Source: Proteobacteria bacterium UBA3588 (lineage in GTDB: Bacteria; Pseudomonadota; Gammaproteobacteria; Thiohalomonadales; Thiohalomonadaceae). Taken from it: 15,036 nt of DNA. The stretch is taken from contig DFMR01000129.1 in assembly GCA_002376325.1 (NCBI GenBank), positions 1-15,036 of the forward strand. Direction: 5' to 3'. The position numbers and the translations under genes were made by a program. The notes under the pieces are model-generated. The model ran no database searches. It saw only the letters and a program-made list of their open reading frames with translations, and was not told the origin of the DNA. This document shows positions 1-6,205 of the stretch, piece after piece (positions within the stretch are counted from its first letter, which is position 1; the number at the start of each line of letters is the position of its first letter).

Positions 1-877
1 CGGTGCGCCGACGTTCGGTAATCGGGCCGTCGGTGGCCACCACTTCGACAAACACCAGCAGCGGTTTGTCTCCGGCAAGGTCGACCAGGATGATGTCTGG
101 GAGGTTCTTGTCCGCCTCGATGTTCAGCCCGATGGCTTTCGCGATATCGTCGTCGCGTGTCACGACCTTCTTTCCGCTTTCGCTCAACCACAGGACGGCC
201 GGGTCGGTCAGGAATATGCGCGTGAACTCTTCGATTACCGCTTTTGATATTTCGGAACTGGGGCCGGCAACCAGGCGGCGGGTCTCCTGATTGGGAAACG
301 TCACCAGCACGCCTTCCTTTGATACCGCGGCGCCGCGGTTGCGGATGGCGACACGGGCGAAGACTCCGGTATTCAAATTCTCCCGTTGCCAGTCGCCGAT
401 GCGCTGGGCGAGTTCGTCGTCGGCAAGCGCCGGATCGAATAGCGCCGCCAGACCGGCATTGAGGGAATAGCGGGGTTTGCTCGATGTCGTCGGCAGGTCG
501 TTGCGGGCATAGGCGGCGCCGATGTTCACCAGCCCTTCGCGCAGCGTTTCATCGCGGATCGGTTCGCGCGTGTTGTCGGCATACCAGCGCTTGCCGGGCG
601 GGCGGTAGCCGGGCTTAAGCGCGTCGGCCGCAAACGCGCTTCGGGCCGCGTCGTCGGTAGTGGAAGCCAGCTCGTCGGTCATGCTGTAAATATGTTTCGG
701 CGCGAGAAAAATACCACTCCCTTCGATGGCGCCCACATACAGCATTGCAAAGATAGTGCTGGCGGCGAGGTCGCGGACGCAATAGTTTCTGTTGGGTATG
801 CCTTCCGGAAATATATGCGGTAGGCGTTCGGCGACCAGTGCCTTGGGTGCGTAGGGAGGAAGCAACGTTTGTGTCAT
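1..877 (-). CDS. BsuBI/PstI-family type II restriction endonuclease (3' end cut by window edge)
   Basis: The reading frame runs 292 codons from ATG 877 to the window edge with no stop. The translation matches the BsuBI/PstI restriction endonuclease family. A helical N-terminal part includes RDETLREGLVNIGA (about residues 108-121). The C-terminal catalytic part has LPDIILVD (259-266), then LLVFVEVVATDGPITERR (273-290). The Asp at 261 and the Glu-x-Val at 278-280 fit a PD-(D/E)xK metal site. From memory, family members are around 315-325 residues, so only the tail should be missing. Its ATG overlaps the methyltransferase TGA as ATGA (874-877), which points to translational coupling in a methyltransferase-first operon. 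Characterised members cut CTGCAG, but the specificity of this enzyme is inferred, not shown. Confidence 0.93.
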   Translation of the reverse strand, partial: MTQTLLPPYAPKALVAERLPHIFPEGIPNRNYCVRDLAASTIFAMLYVGAIEGSGIFLAPKHIYSMTDELASTTDDAARSAFAADALKPGYRPPGKRWYADNTREPIRDETLREGLVNIGAAYARNDLPTTSSKPRYSLNAGLAALFDPALADDELAQRIGDWQRENLNTGVFARVAIRNRGAAVSKEGVLVTFPNQETRRLVAGPSSEISKAVIEEFTRIFLTDPAVLWLSESGKKVVTRDDDIAKAIGLNIEADKNLPDIILVDLAGDKPLLVFVEVVATDGPITERRRT

Positions 878-2679
878 GCGGTATCCAATCCAAAGAGCCG
901 GGCGCACTCGGCCTCGATGGCTTCCGGTTTGCCGTTGGTGCGCACCAATTTGTCCAGCTTCTTCAAGGCGCCTGGTGCAGGCAGAGGCAACGCTTCCAGT
1001 TCATAGGCGGAAACGGCGACGCTGCCGCTGACGCAGCGAAACACCGAATCGATTGCGCCGCTGTTCAATAGCGCGTTGAGCGTCGCCTGCGCGACGGCCG
1101 GTTTCGCGTCGATGGCCCGCACCATGTTCAGATGGTTCTCGATCACCACGCCATCGTGTTTTTGCAGAAAGTCTACTGGAAGTTCCGCGGCGATCAGGCG
1201 GCGTCTCTGTTCCTTTGAGGTGGTCCGTTGCAACAGGATGCAGGGCGTCGTGACAATCAGCCAGCCGTCGCCCTTGCGCGGTGCGAAATAGGGGCGGTGA
1301 TTGCGTTTCTCGGCACGAAACAGAAAGCGGCCGTCACTGGTGATTGCCTCGGCCCAGATCAACGGCAGATGTCCTTTGCCCGGTGCCGCACGCAGCTGGT
1401 CCTTGTGGCGGTTCCAGACCAGCGGGCCGGTGCTTACGGTGTAGCCGTAGTCGCGCAGGCGATGGGTCATGGTATGGACATGCGTCATACGCGCCGCTTG
1501 CAGACGGCTGCGTGGAATGATCCACGGCGTAGAGCTGTCCGCCGGAACGGCAAATTTGCCGACCGTCTCGATCTGCAGCTTGTCGGCGGCAACGGGCGTC
1601 AGCGCGTGAACAGTTGCCGACTTGCGTTTGCCGTTCTTGCTGTAGCAGGCAAGCAGCGTCTCCTGTAGCACGCCCTCGAACACCCCTTTGCGCTCGGTGA
1701 CGAAATCGATGCTGGTCGGCGTCGTCTCGGCCGCCAGCAGCGAACGCAGGTTCTTGAAGTAACCGCCGGCAAGGAACGAGGTGGGCGTGACATAGGCGAC
1801 GATACCGTTCGGCCGCGCATGGTGCAGTGCCAGGTCGGTAAACAGGCCGTAAAGATTGGCATGACCGTACAGGCCGCGTCTGAAGCGCTCGCGCCTTTCT
1901 TCGTCCAGCTTCACCCGGCCATAGGGCGGATTGCCGACGACGAGGTCGTATCCTTCGGCGGGCACGGGCTGCTCCAATGCGTCGCACACCGTGATCAACT
2001 CCGGCGCCGGGCGTTTTGCCTTGCGGCTGACGGGCAGCAGGATGGCATCGAGCGCAACCTGCGACAGCCAGGAGGAAAACGGATCGATTTCGTAGCCGCG
2101 CAAACGGACGGCAATATTCTTGAGTAGGACCGCCGGCGAACAGCGGCCGGCCGCCTCCACCATGCGGCGTGCCACCGGTGCCAGAAATGCGCCGCCGCCG
2201 CACGCCGGATCGAGCGCGCGGCAGGTGGTCCAATCGACGCCCGCCTGTGTCGCCTGATCCAGCAGGCGTTCGGCGAGCAGCGGCGGTGTGTAGAAGACGC
2301 CGTAGGCGGAGCGCCACTCGTCGGGCAGCATGACGTTGTAGGTCAGCCCGATTTCGTAGATGGCGAGTTCTGCGGGAAGCTCCGCGGCGATGGCGCCCAT
2401 CCTTTCCGCAAGCGTCGCCGCCGGCTCAGGCAGTTCGACGAGCGACAGGTCGCCGAGCTGGGGACGCAGCGCCGTATCGGCGTCGATCCCGCGCCAGAAC
2501 AATTCCGTCGTGCGGCGGCAAAAGGCGCGCGCCAGGGCAAGTCGGTCGGCCGGCGTTGCGGTGGTCGCCGCGTAGGCCCGCGCCATGATACGTCCCGAGG
2601 ACAGCGTCTCTTTTAACATGCTCGGTTCGCCGGGAAATAGCGATGGTTGATTCGGGATAAGGTTCAGCATTCTGTCCAT
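874..2679 (-). CDS. Type II N6-adenine DNA methyltransferase, partner of the BsuBI/PstI-family endonuclease
   Basis: A 601-residue SAM-dependent DNA adenine methyltransferase that would protect host DNA from the downstream endonuclease. Visible motifs are YTPP (motif X, about 130-133), LDPACGGGAFLAPV (motif I, SAM binding, about 156-169), GYEIDPFSSW (motif II) and VVGNPPYGRV (catalytic motif IV, NPPY at about 250-253). The order X-I-IV fits the gamma class that includes M.PstI and M.BsuBI. It is somewhat longer than those roughly 500-residue enzymes, with about 130 residues ahead of motif X. The frame is open back to TTG 2709. ATG 2679 is preferred because a GGAGG lies 9 bases upstream, but ATG 2670 has another GGAGG at the same distance and is equally possible. 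The gene ends in an ATGA overlap with the endonuclease start. Confidence 0.95.
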   Translation of the reverse strand: MDRMLNLIPNQPSLFPGEPSMLKETLSSGRIMARAYAATTATPADRLALARAFCRRTTELFWRGIDADTALRPQLGDLSLVELPEPAATLAERMGAIAAELPAELAIYEIGLTYNVMLPDEWRSAYGVFYTPPLLAERLLDQATQAGVDWTTCRALDPACGGGAFLAPVARRMVEAAGRCSPAVLLKNIAVRLRGYEIDPFSSWLSQVALDAILLPVSRKAKRPAPELITVCDALEQPVPAEGYDLVVGNPPYGRVKLDEERRERFRRGLYGHANLYGLFTDLALHHARPNGIVAYVTPTSFLAGGYFKNLRSLLAAETTPTSIDFVTERKGVFEGVLQETLLACYSKNGKRKSATVHALTPVAADKLQIETVGKFAVPADSSTPWIIPRSRLQAARMTHVHTMTHRLRDYGYTVSTGPLVWNRHKDQLRAAPGKGHLPLIWAEAITSDGRFLFRAEKRNHRPYFAPRKGDGWLIVTTPCILLQRTTSKEQRRRLIAAELPVDFLQKHDGVVIENHLNMVRAIDAKPAVAQATLNALLNSGAIDSVFRCVSGSVAVSAYELEALPLPAPGALKKLDKLVRTNGKPEAIEAECARLFGLDTA

Positions 2680-2833
2680 CCTCCGGGGCCTCCCTGCTCG
2701 CGGTAACAAGCCGTTGACAGATGCTGATCATTAATACACCACTTGAACATAAGACGCCACCCGGCGGTGCGGCAACACCAACTGGGCGGCTGACCCCAAG
2801 ACTGTGCAAGCCAGGCCTTGGAGTCTGCGCGAG

Positions 2834-2842
2834 AGTATACCA
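2834..2842 (-). promoter_or_regulatory. Candidate extended -10 promoter for the methyltransferase-endonuclease operon
   Basis: Read on the minus strand, this is TGG-TATACT: a TG-N extension plus a -10 box matching 5 of 6 consensus positions. No good -35 is present at 17 bases. Transcription would start near 2827, giving a leader of about 150 bases before the methyltransferase ATG. The perfect dyad at 2845-2866 covers the -35 position, so a bound regulator could block or assist polymerase. Prediction only. Confidence 0.4.
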
Positions 2843-2844
2843 CC

Positions 2845-2866
2845 CGGTTCGGCCTGACCCGAACCG
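2845..2866. promoter_or_regulatory. Perfect 8-bp inverted repeat over the -35 region of the R-M promoter
   Basis: CGGTTCGG and CCGAACCG flank a 6-base spacer (CCTGAC). It lies immediately upstream of the minus-strand extended -10 box, which is where a controller or repressor would bind. It could also be an RNA hairpin if read through. It does not resemble the GTTATC-type dyad found near the XRE gene, so a different protein may recognise it. Confidence 0.4.
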
Positions 2867-2878
2867 CGCTTCATCGAG

Positions 2879-2898
2879 CGGCCCCGTAACCGGGGCCG
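2879..2898. promoter_or_regulatory. Perfect 8-bp hairpin CGGCCCCG-TAAC-CGGGGCCG
   Basis: This very stable GC stem with a 4-base loop lies 12 bases from the previous dyad in the divergent intergenic region. Neither side has a convincing T-run (plus strand TCGTCATTT), so it is at best a weak terminator. It may be an operator or a structured element. Confidence 0.35.
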
Positions 2899-2937
2899 TC
2901 GTCATTTGCGGCCCGCGAGATAAGCCAAGGAGCGCTT

Positions 2938-3114
2938 ATGGACGGAGCCGCGAAGCCAAGACGTTGTCCACCCACCCGCCACCAGGGGCGGCGCAAAGTC
3001 CGCAGAATGGTGACTATCGTCCCCGCCCCGTCGCCATGCCGCCACGACCCGTCGGGCGTCGTCGCTGCCGCGGGTGCATACGTCTGTCGACTGCCGATCG
3101 ATTATCCCCGATAA
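2938..3114 (+). CDS. Possible small ORF (58 aa) with good ribosome binding site upstream of the XRE gene
   Basis: ATG 2938 is preceded by AAGGAG at a 5-base spacing, better than the site of any start considered for the next gene. The 58-residue product is basic, rich in Arg and Pro, contains four Cys (10, 34, 50 and the pattern RRCPPTRHQGRR near the start includes the first), and resembles no family I know. The TAA lies inside the dyad at 3101-3115, eight bases before the XRE start. It could be a leader peptide whose translation affects regulator expression, or an accidental frame. Two AGA codons are unlike the neighbours. The Shine-Dalgarno match is the only positive evidence. Confidence 0.22.
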   Translation: MDGAAKPRRCPPTRHQGRRKVRRMVTIVPAPSPCRHDPSGVVAAAGAYVCRLPIDYPR

Positions 3115-3115
3115 C
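3087..3115 (+). promoter_or_regulatory. Candidate promoter for a leaderless XRE mRNA
   Basis: A -35 of TCGACT (3087-3092, 4 of 6), a 17-base spacer and a -10 of GATAAC (3110-3115, 4 of 6) would place the transcription start at about 3122, the A of the XRE ATG. No Shine-Dalgarno precedes that ATG. Some R-M controller genes are known to be transcribed as leaderless mRNAs, so the arrangement is plausible. Both hexamers are imperfect. Confidence 0.4.
3101..3115. promoter_or_regulatory. Dyad ATTATC-CCC-GATAAC, candidate operator of the XRE regulator
   Basis: An inverted repeat with one arm mismatch and a 3-base spacer. It overlaps the predicted -10 box and ends six bases before the XRE ATG, a position that suits autorepression. 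Its near copy at 3496-3510 (13 of 15 bases identical over 3102-3116 versus 3497-3511) lies over the promoter of the next operon. No other full match was seen by eye in the window. Confidence 0.5.
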
Positions 3116-3121
3116 GTCGCC

Positions 3122-3406
3122 ATGGGCGAGTTAACGGCACGGACGCTGCTGGCGCAGAATCTGCGGGTGATGCGGATGATGCGCGGCTGGTCGCAGGAGA
3201 TGCTGGCGGAGAGAGCGGGGCTTGACCGCTCGTATGTCGGCGACGTCGAACGGGCGCGGCGCAATATCGGGCTCGACAGTCTGGAGCGGCTGGCCGATGC
3301 CTTCGGCCTGTCGGTGCAGGAGCTGTTGTGCGAGCCCGATCCGCAGGCGCTGGGGGCGGAGATGTTGCGCTCGGTCCGTCGCCGTCTGCCGCCGCGCGGG
3401 ATGTGA
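3122..3406 (+). CDS. XRE/Cro-family helix-turn-helix regulator, controller-like
   Basis: A 94-residue DNA-binding protein made almost wholly of one HTH_3 domain (about residues 7-70). The core runs from NLRVMRMMRGWSQEMLAERA (helices 1-2) through GLDRSYVGDVERARRN (recognition helix) to LDSLERLADAFGLSVQELL. The pattern of Ser-Gln-Glu, a Tyr-Val in the recognition helix and an acidic residue before Arg resembles controller proteins beside type II R-M systems. The frame is open to GTG 3074, but the family alignment favours ATG 3122. It diverges from the R-M genes and precedes the membrane-protein operon in the same direction. The dyad before its start and the copy at 3496-3510 suggest autoregulation plus control of the downstream operon. 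Target choice is inference. Confidence 0.9.
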   Translation: MGELTARTLLAQNLRVMRMMRGWSQEMLAERAGLDRSYVGDVERARRNIGLDSLERLADAFGLSVQELLCEPDPQALGAEMLRSVRRRLPPRGM

Positions 3407-3468
3407 CGCCGGCAACACCGGAGGGCGCGGAGGAAGCGTAAGGAACAAGGGTGCGCTGCAAATAGTGG

Positions 3469-3497
3469 TTGCCGCTCGATGTGGCCGTGCCTATAGT
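3469..3497 (+). promoter_or_regulatory. Sigma-70-type promoter of the membrane protein-lipoprotein operon
   Basis: TTGCCG (3469-3474, 4 of 6) and TATAGT (3492-3497, 5 of 6) are separated by the optimal 17 bases, which puts the start near 3504. This is the best sigma-70 match I found in the window. It lies 62 bases after the XRE stop and directs transcription toward the gene at 3753, leaving a leader of about 250 bases. Confidence 0.6.
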
Positions 3498-3510
3498 TAT
3501 CCCTGACAAC
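3496..3510. promoter_or_regulatory. Dyad GTTATC-CCT-GACAAC over the transcription start, second copy of the candidate XRE operator
   Basis: An inverted repeat with one arm mismatch that shares 13 of 15 bases with the dyad before the XRE gene when offset by one base. It begins in the -10 box and covers the predicted start, the classic repressor position. Flanking bases are also partly alike: a TGCC upstream and TCGCC then an ATG downstream in both copies. Confidence 0.5.
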
Positions 3511-3576
3511 GATGGTCGCCGGATGAGCGACCGGGACTGGTGGCGCCGCCGGCGCATCAGGCAGGGAGAGCCGTTC

Positions 3577-3732
3577 ATGCATCAACCTTCCGGACTACTC
3601 GCTTCATCGTTTTCGCTTCCTGTGCGTCCGTTGCGGCGCGACACAATCCCATTTTCTTTCCGTATGCCGGGCATCTGCCCGATAGCGTCGCGTGTCCGTG
3701 CGCGACGGTTCTGCGGCGCCGTCCGGCGGTAA
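3577..3732 (+). CDS. Possible leader ORF (51 aa) ahead of the membrane protein gene
   Basis: ATG 3577 has GGGAG about 8 bases upstream, and the frame ends at TAA 3730-3732, 20 bases before the membrane protein ATG. The product is basic, with no recognisable domain. It covers two predicted RNA hairpins, at 3668-3681 and 3686-3707. It may be a translated leader or chance. An in-frame ATG at 3523 would extend it to 69 residues but has no good ribosome binding site. Confidence 0.22.
   Translation: MHQPSGLLASSFSLPVRPLRRDTIPFSFRMPGICPIASRVRARRFCGAVRR
3668..3707 (+). promoter_or_regulatory. Two tandem hairpins in the operon leader
   Basis: CGGGC-ATCT-GCCCG (3668-3681) is followed four bases later by CGTCGCG-N8-CGCGACG (3686-3707). 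Both stems are perfect and lie in the predicted leader, 46 bases before the membrane protein ATG. There is no T-run, so these are not a standard terminator. They might tune translation or mRNA stability. Confidence 0.35.
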
Positions 3733-3752
3733 CACGACAAGGAGGTTCGACC

Positions 3753-4781
3753 ATGCAGTGTGTTGGTTTTATCGATTGCGCCCATACTCTGGCCACCGTT
3801 TTTGGGCCGCCGCTGGTGGCGCTGCTGCTGGGCACCGGGTATGTGCTGTTGCTGTTGTGCGTGCGCCGCGTCTGGATCATCAGCCGCAACACCGTACATC
3901 TGCACGCCTATGCCGATATGGTGGAGGCGCGGCTGACGATGGAGCAGGACAAGCCGGACGAACTGACCCCCGTGGAAGGCAAGCTGATCCCGAGGATCAG
4001 GAAAATGCTCCATGAGGCGCGTGCGCAGGTTCCCGTGGAGGAAAAGCAAACCCGTTGGCGCAGCTGCCTGACGATAGCGGGGGTGGGCAGGCAGCTGGCG
4101 GCGTGGCGGATGGTGCACGACGCCGATCGGATGGTCACCGACTTGTGGTCGCCGCAGCACGTGCAGGCCTACGCGACGGTCGCCAAGGAGGAGTTGAAGG
4201 CGGTCAATACGCCGGCTGCAGGCGCACTGTCGGAATCCATCGCCAAGATCGTCGATAAAGAAAACGGCGAGGTGTTGCGGCCGCTGGTAAAAGAGGCGCG
4301 CGGGCTGATCTTCGAGGCGCGCGACAACTATTACGAAGGTCTTTCCGACTGGCAGAACAAGGCGCTGTGGCTGGTGGTCGTGACCGCCGCCATCGTCGTG
4401 CTGCTGGCGGCGGTCCTGGGCCACGCGACCTTTCTGCTGCTGGGCGCCACGGGCGGCCTGCTCGCACGCCTGAGCAAGACCATGACCGCCAAGACCATCG
4501 GCTTCGACTACGGCGTCTCCTGGTCGGTGCTGTTCCTTGCGCCCCTGGTCGGTGCGCTCACCGGCTGGGCCGGCGTGCTGGTGTCGGATTTCGTGGCGGA
4601 GATGCATGTCCTCAACCTGCCGGCGATCATTCAGTCGACGTGCGCCCTGGCGAACGACGCGAAGATGGTACTGGCGGTGCTGTTCGGTTTTTCCGCGACG
4701 CTGTTCGAAGGGGTGATGTCGGGCGCGGAGGCGGCGCTGACGAAAAAGCCGGCGGGCGGCAGCAGCGGTAGCCAGAAATAA
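3753..4781 (+). CDS. Uncharacterised polytopic inner-membrane protein
   Basis: A 342-residue protein of no family I recognise. ATG 3753 is chosen because AAGGAGG lies about 7 bases upstream; the frame is open for 71 further codons without a comparable site. A hydrophobic segment at about 17-38 ends in Arg-Arg. A long hydrophilic, mostly helical region follows (about 42-200) and contains DADRMVTDLWSPQHVQAY and NYYEGLSDWQNKA. The C-terminal half has hydrophobic segments at about 203-222, 224-240, 254-278 and 305-322. The tail is Gly-Ser-Lys rich. The layout suggests a soluble sensing or scaffolding domain held by a membrane bundle. It is the first confident gene of an operon with a lipoprotein and a 47-residue protein, behind a promoter carrying the candidate XRE operator. 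Confidence 0.85.
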   Translation: MQCVGFIDCAHTLATVFGPPLVALLLGTGYVLLLLCVRRVWIISRNTVHLHAYADMVEARLTMEQDKPDELTPVEGKLIPRIRKMLHEARAQVPVEEKQTRWRSCLTIAGVGRQLAAWRMVHDADRMVTDLWSPQHVQAYATVAKEELKAVNTPAAGALSESIAKIVDKENGEVLRPLVKEARGLIFEARDNYYEGLSDWQNKALWLVVVTAAIVVLLAAVLGHATFLLLGATGGLLARLSKTMTAKTIGFDYGVSWSVLFLAPLVGALTGWAGVLVSDFVAEMHVLNLPAIIQSTCALANDAKMVLAVLFGFSATLFEGVMSGAEAALTKKPAGGSSGSQK

Positions 4782-4812
4782 CGCACGGATTTCAACAGGG
4801 AGGAAACATCCA

Positions 4813-5796
4813 ATGAAAGGAAACAGGGCACTCGCGCTGGCTGTCTTGGTGTCGACGCTGTCCGGCTGCGCATTCGATCAGAGCAAGCCGGCGGCGAACG
4901 ACAGCGGGTCGCCGGAAAAATTTCTCGGCTACCAACCCATCGATCCGCTGCCGGCGAAGTCGGTCACCTACTACGACCCCAAGGAGCGGCGTGAGGTGAC
5001 GGTGCCCTGGGGCAGTCTCGAAAACAGCGGCGGCACTAGCACCGACAAGGACGCTGTAACCATCACCCGATTGCTGCCGCTGCAGTCGGCGCGGGTGAGC
5101 GTGCAGAAACGCGATACCAGCGGCAAGGTGTCGTATCTCACTTCGTCGATCAGTCAGAGCGCCGGTACCTACGAGGTGGTGATGGACTTCATGAAGTACC
5201 GGGTGGCTCAGGTGTACAGCGGCGCAGGTCATTACAGCGGCGACGCCATTGTCGGCGTCGGCCTGCGTATCCGCGCCGCGGTGGTGACGACCAAAAGCGG
5301 TCTGAACTTCAGCAGCCTGGTCGGACTCGGTATGGAGGCTAGCCGCGGCAATCTCAGCGGCAGTATTGCCGTCGACGTCTACGGCATCGACTCGCCGGAC
5401 GTGACCAACCTGATCCCGCTGTCGACCGAGATCGACCAGACCTCGATCCAGAACGCGTTGCAGGGCCTGGCGGCGATTAAAGCCAAGCTGTGGCAGCAGG
5501 ATACCCGTCTCTATCCTCATGTGCTGGGGCTCCGCCAGGCAAGCGCGAACCAAATCTACAACATCGAGCGCCAAGTCGCCGTCTACGCCAACACCACGGC
5601 GAGCGAACAGCTGCGCCACTACTGGAAGCCCGACGGCTTGGTCGTCGACAAGGCGCATGAGCAGCGCCTGGAGACGTGGATGAAACAGAACGGCATATCC
5701 GGCCCGATCACCATGTTTCTCTACGACAGCAGCCAGGAGTCGTTGCGGCAAAAGGCGGTCAGGGAATTGATCGAGCAACCGGCAGCCAATTCGTAA
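4813..5796 (+). CDS. Uncharacterised outer-membrane-type lipoprotein
   Basis: A 327-residue secreted lipoprotein. The N-terminus is a lipoprotein signal, MKGNRALALAVLVSTLSGC, with lipobox LSGC and lipidated Cys19. The +2 residue is Ala, so the Lol system should send it to the outer membrane. The mature part begins with a Ser/Asn/Gly-rich linker (about 22-35), then a largely beta-strand region with many Val, Thr and Ser (about 50-205), and ends in helical segments (about 210-325). I know no family for it. GGGAGGA lies about 8 bases before ATG 4813. It follows the membrane protein by 31 bases and precedes the 47-residue gene by 10 bases, so the three are very likely co-transcribed. An envelope role together with the membrane protein is inferred from this arrangement. 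Confidence 0.88.
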   Translation: MKGNRALALAVLVSTLSGCAFDQSKPAANDSGSPEKFLGYQPIDPLPAKSVTYYDPKERREVTVPWGSLENSGGTSTDKDAVTITRLLPLQSARVSVQKRDTSGKVSYLTSSISQSAGTYEVVMDFMKYRVAQVYSGAGHYSGDAIVGVGLRIRAAVVTTKSGLNFSSLVGLGMEASRGNLSGSIAVDVYGIDSPDVTNLIPLSTEIDQTSIQNALQGLAAIKAKLWQQDTRLYPHVLGLRQASANQIYNIERQVAVYANTTASEQLRHYWKPDGLVVDKAHEQRLETWMKQNGISGPITMFLYDSSQESLRQKAVRELIEQPAANS

Positions 5797-5806
5797 GAGG
5801 TGCGAC

Positions 5807-5950
5807 ATGAAAGAGTTTACGCTGAAGGATATTCCAGAGAAGGATGTGGAGAAGGTGAAAGGCGACTTCAGCAGCAACGGCTGCGTGAATGTGCGTGCCG
5901 AGAAGCAGGATAACGGCCTGTGGAGCATAACCGCCTCGTGCCCCGAATAG
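5807..5950 (+). CDS. Small conserved-looking protein (47 aa), last gene of the lipoprotein operon
   Basis: ATG 5807 follows the lipoprotein stop by 10 bases and has AGAGG upstream. The 47-residue product has no signal peptide or membrane segment. It begins MKEFTLKDIPEKDVEKVKGD, a charged amphipathic helix, and continues with a Gly-Cys turn (Cys26) and two predicted strands, VNVRAEKQ and LWSITASCP, ending in a second Cys at 45. The compact alpha-beta-beta plan with an NGLW turn looks like a folded domain rather than random sequence. Codon use matches the neighbours. It is tightly coupled to the lipoprotein gene and is followed by a strong hairpin that would end the transcript. The function is unknown; it is probably cytoplasmic. 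Confidence 0.72.
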   Translation: MKEFTLKDIPEKDVEKVKGDFSSNGCVNVRAEKQDNGLWSITASCPE

Positions 5951-5972
5951 CCGGCCGTCCGTAGTTTTCACT

Positions 5973-5998
5973 CGCGGCGCCGGCTTGCCGGCGCCGCG
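5973..5998 (+). terminator. Strong GC hairpin ending the membrane protein-lipoprotein operon
   Basis: CGCGGCGCCGGC and GCCGGCGCCGCG form a 12-bp stem with a minimal TT loop, 22 bases after the 47-residue gene. The following CCCTTTCTATCT is T-rich but not a clean run, so termination may be partial or Rho-assisted. It separates the operon from the propeller gene. Confidence 0.6.
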
Positions 5999-5999
5999 C

Positions 6000-6205
6000 C
6001 CTTTCTATCTCCCCGCTTCGATGCGGCCGCCCGTGGCGGCAGCGCGATGCGCCAGTCCGCCGCCGGACATCGGCGCCGTAGCCGTTGCAGACACAATCGC
6101 CGTAATCGTTGTAGCATGGGTCACCGCCCGGCGCCGGGCGCGCCGTGGGCGAGTTGCATCGCTATCACATAAGGGCGACATCCATTGTTCCAGGGAGGGG
6201 GAGTC
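6000..6205 (+). other. Intergenic region upstream of the propeller protein
   Basis: No gene is seen here. It holds a perfect 16-bp palindrome, CGCCCGGCGCCGGGCG, at 6125-6140, about 65 bases before the next ATG. Possible -35-like TTGCAG and TTGCAT hexamers have no good -10 partner, so I call no promoter. Confidence 0.4.

Noticed and set aside
1334..2317. Second long minus-strand frame inside the methyltransferase
   Set aside because: The product is Arg/Ala-rich with no motifs, while the overlapping frame carries all methyltransferase motifs in order.
2650..2665. Third possible XRE dyad (TTATCCCGAATCAAC on the minus strand)
   Set aside because: It needs gaps to align, lacks symmetrical arms and lies inside methyltransferase codons.
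2714..2719. Perfect TTGACA hexamer on the plus strand
   Set aside because: No -10-like sequence lies 16-18 bases downstream.
2845..2866. GGTTCG-containing hairpin considered as a tRNA T-arm
   Set aside because: No acceptor, D or anticodon arms can be drawn around it.
3582..4607. Long open frame antisense to the membrane protein gene (about 341 codons)
   Set aside because: Its translation is low-complexity and rich in Arg, Gln and His, as expected for the shadow of a GC-rich gene, and it has no ribosome binding site or domain.
4792..5928. Open frame of about 378 codons antisense to the lipoprotein gene
   Set aside because: Opposite strand has a signal peptide, lipobox and ribosome binding site; the antisense product shows none of these and no domain.
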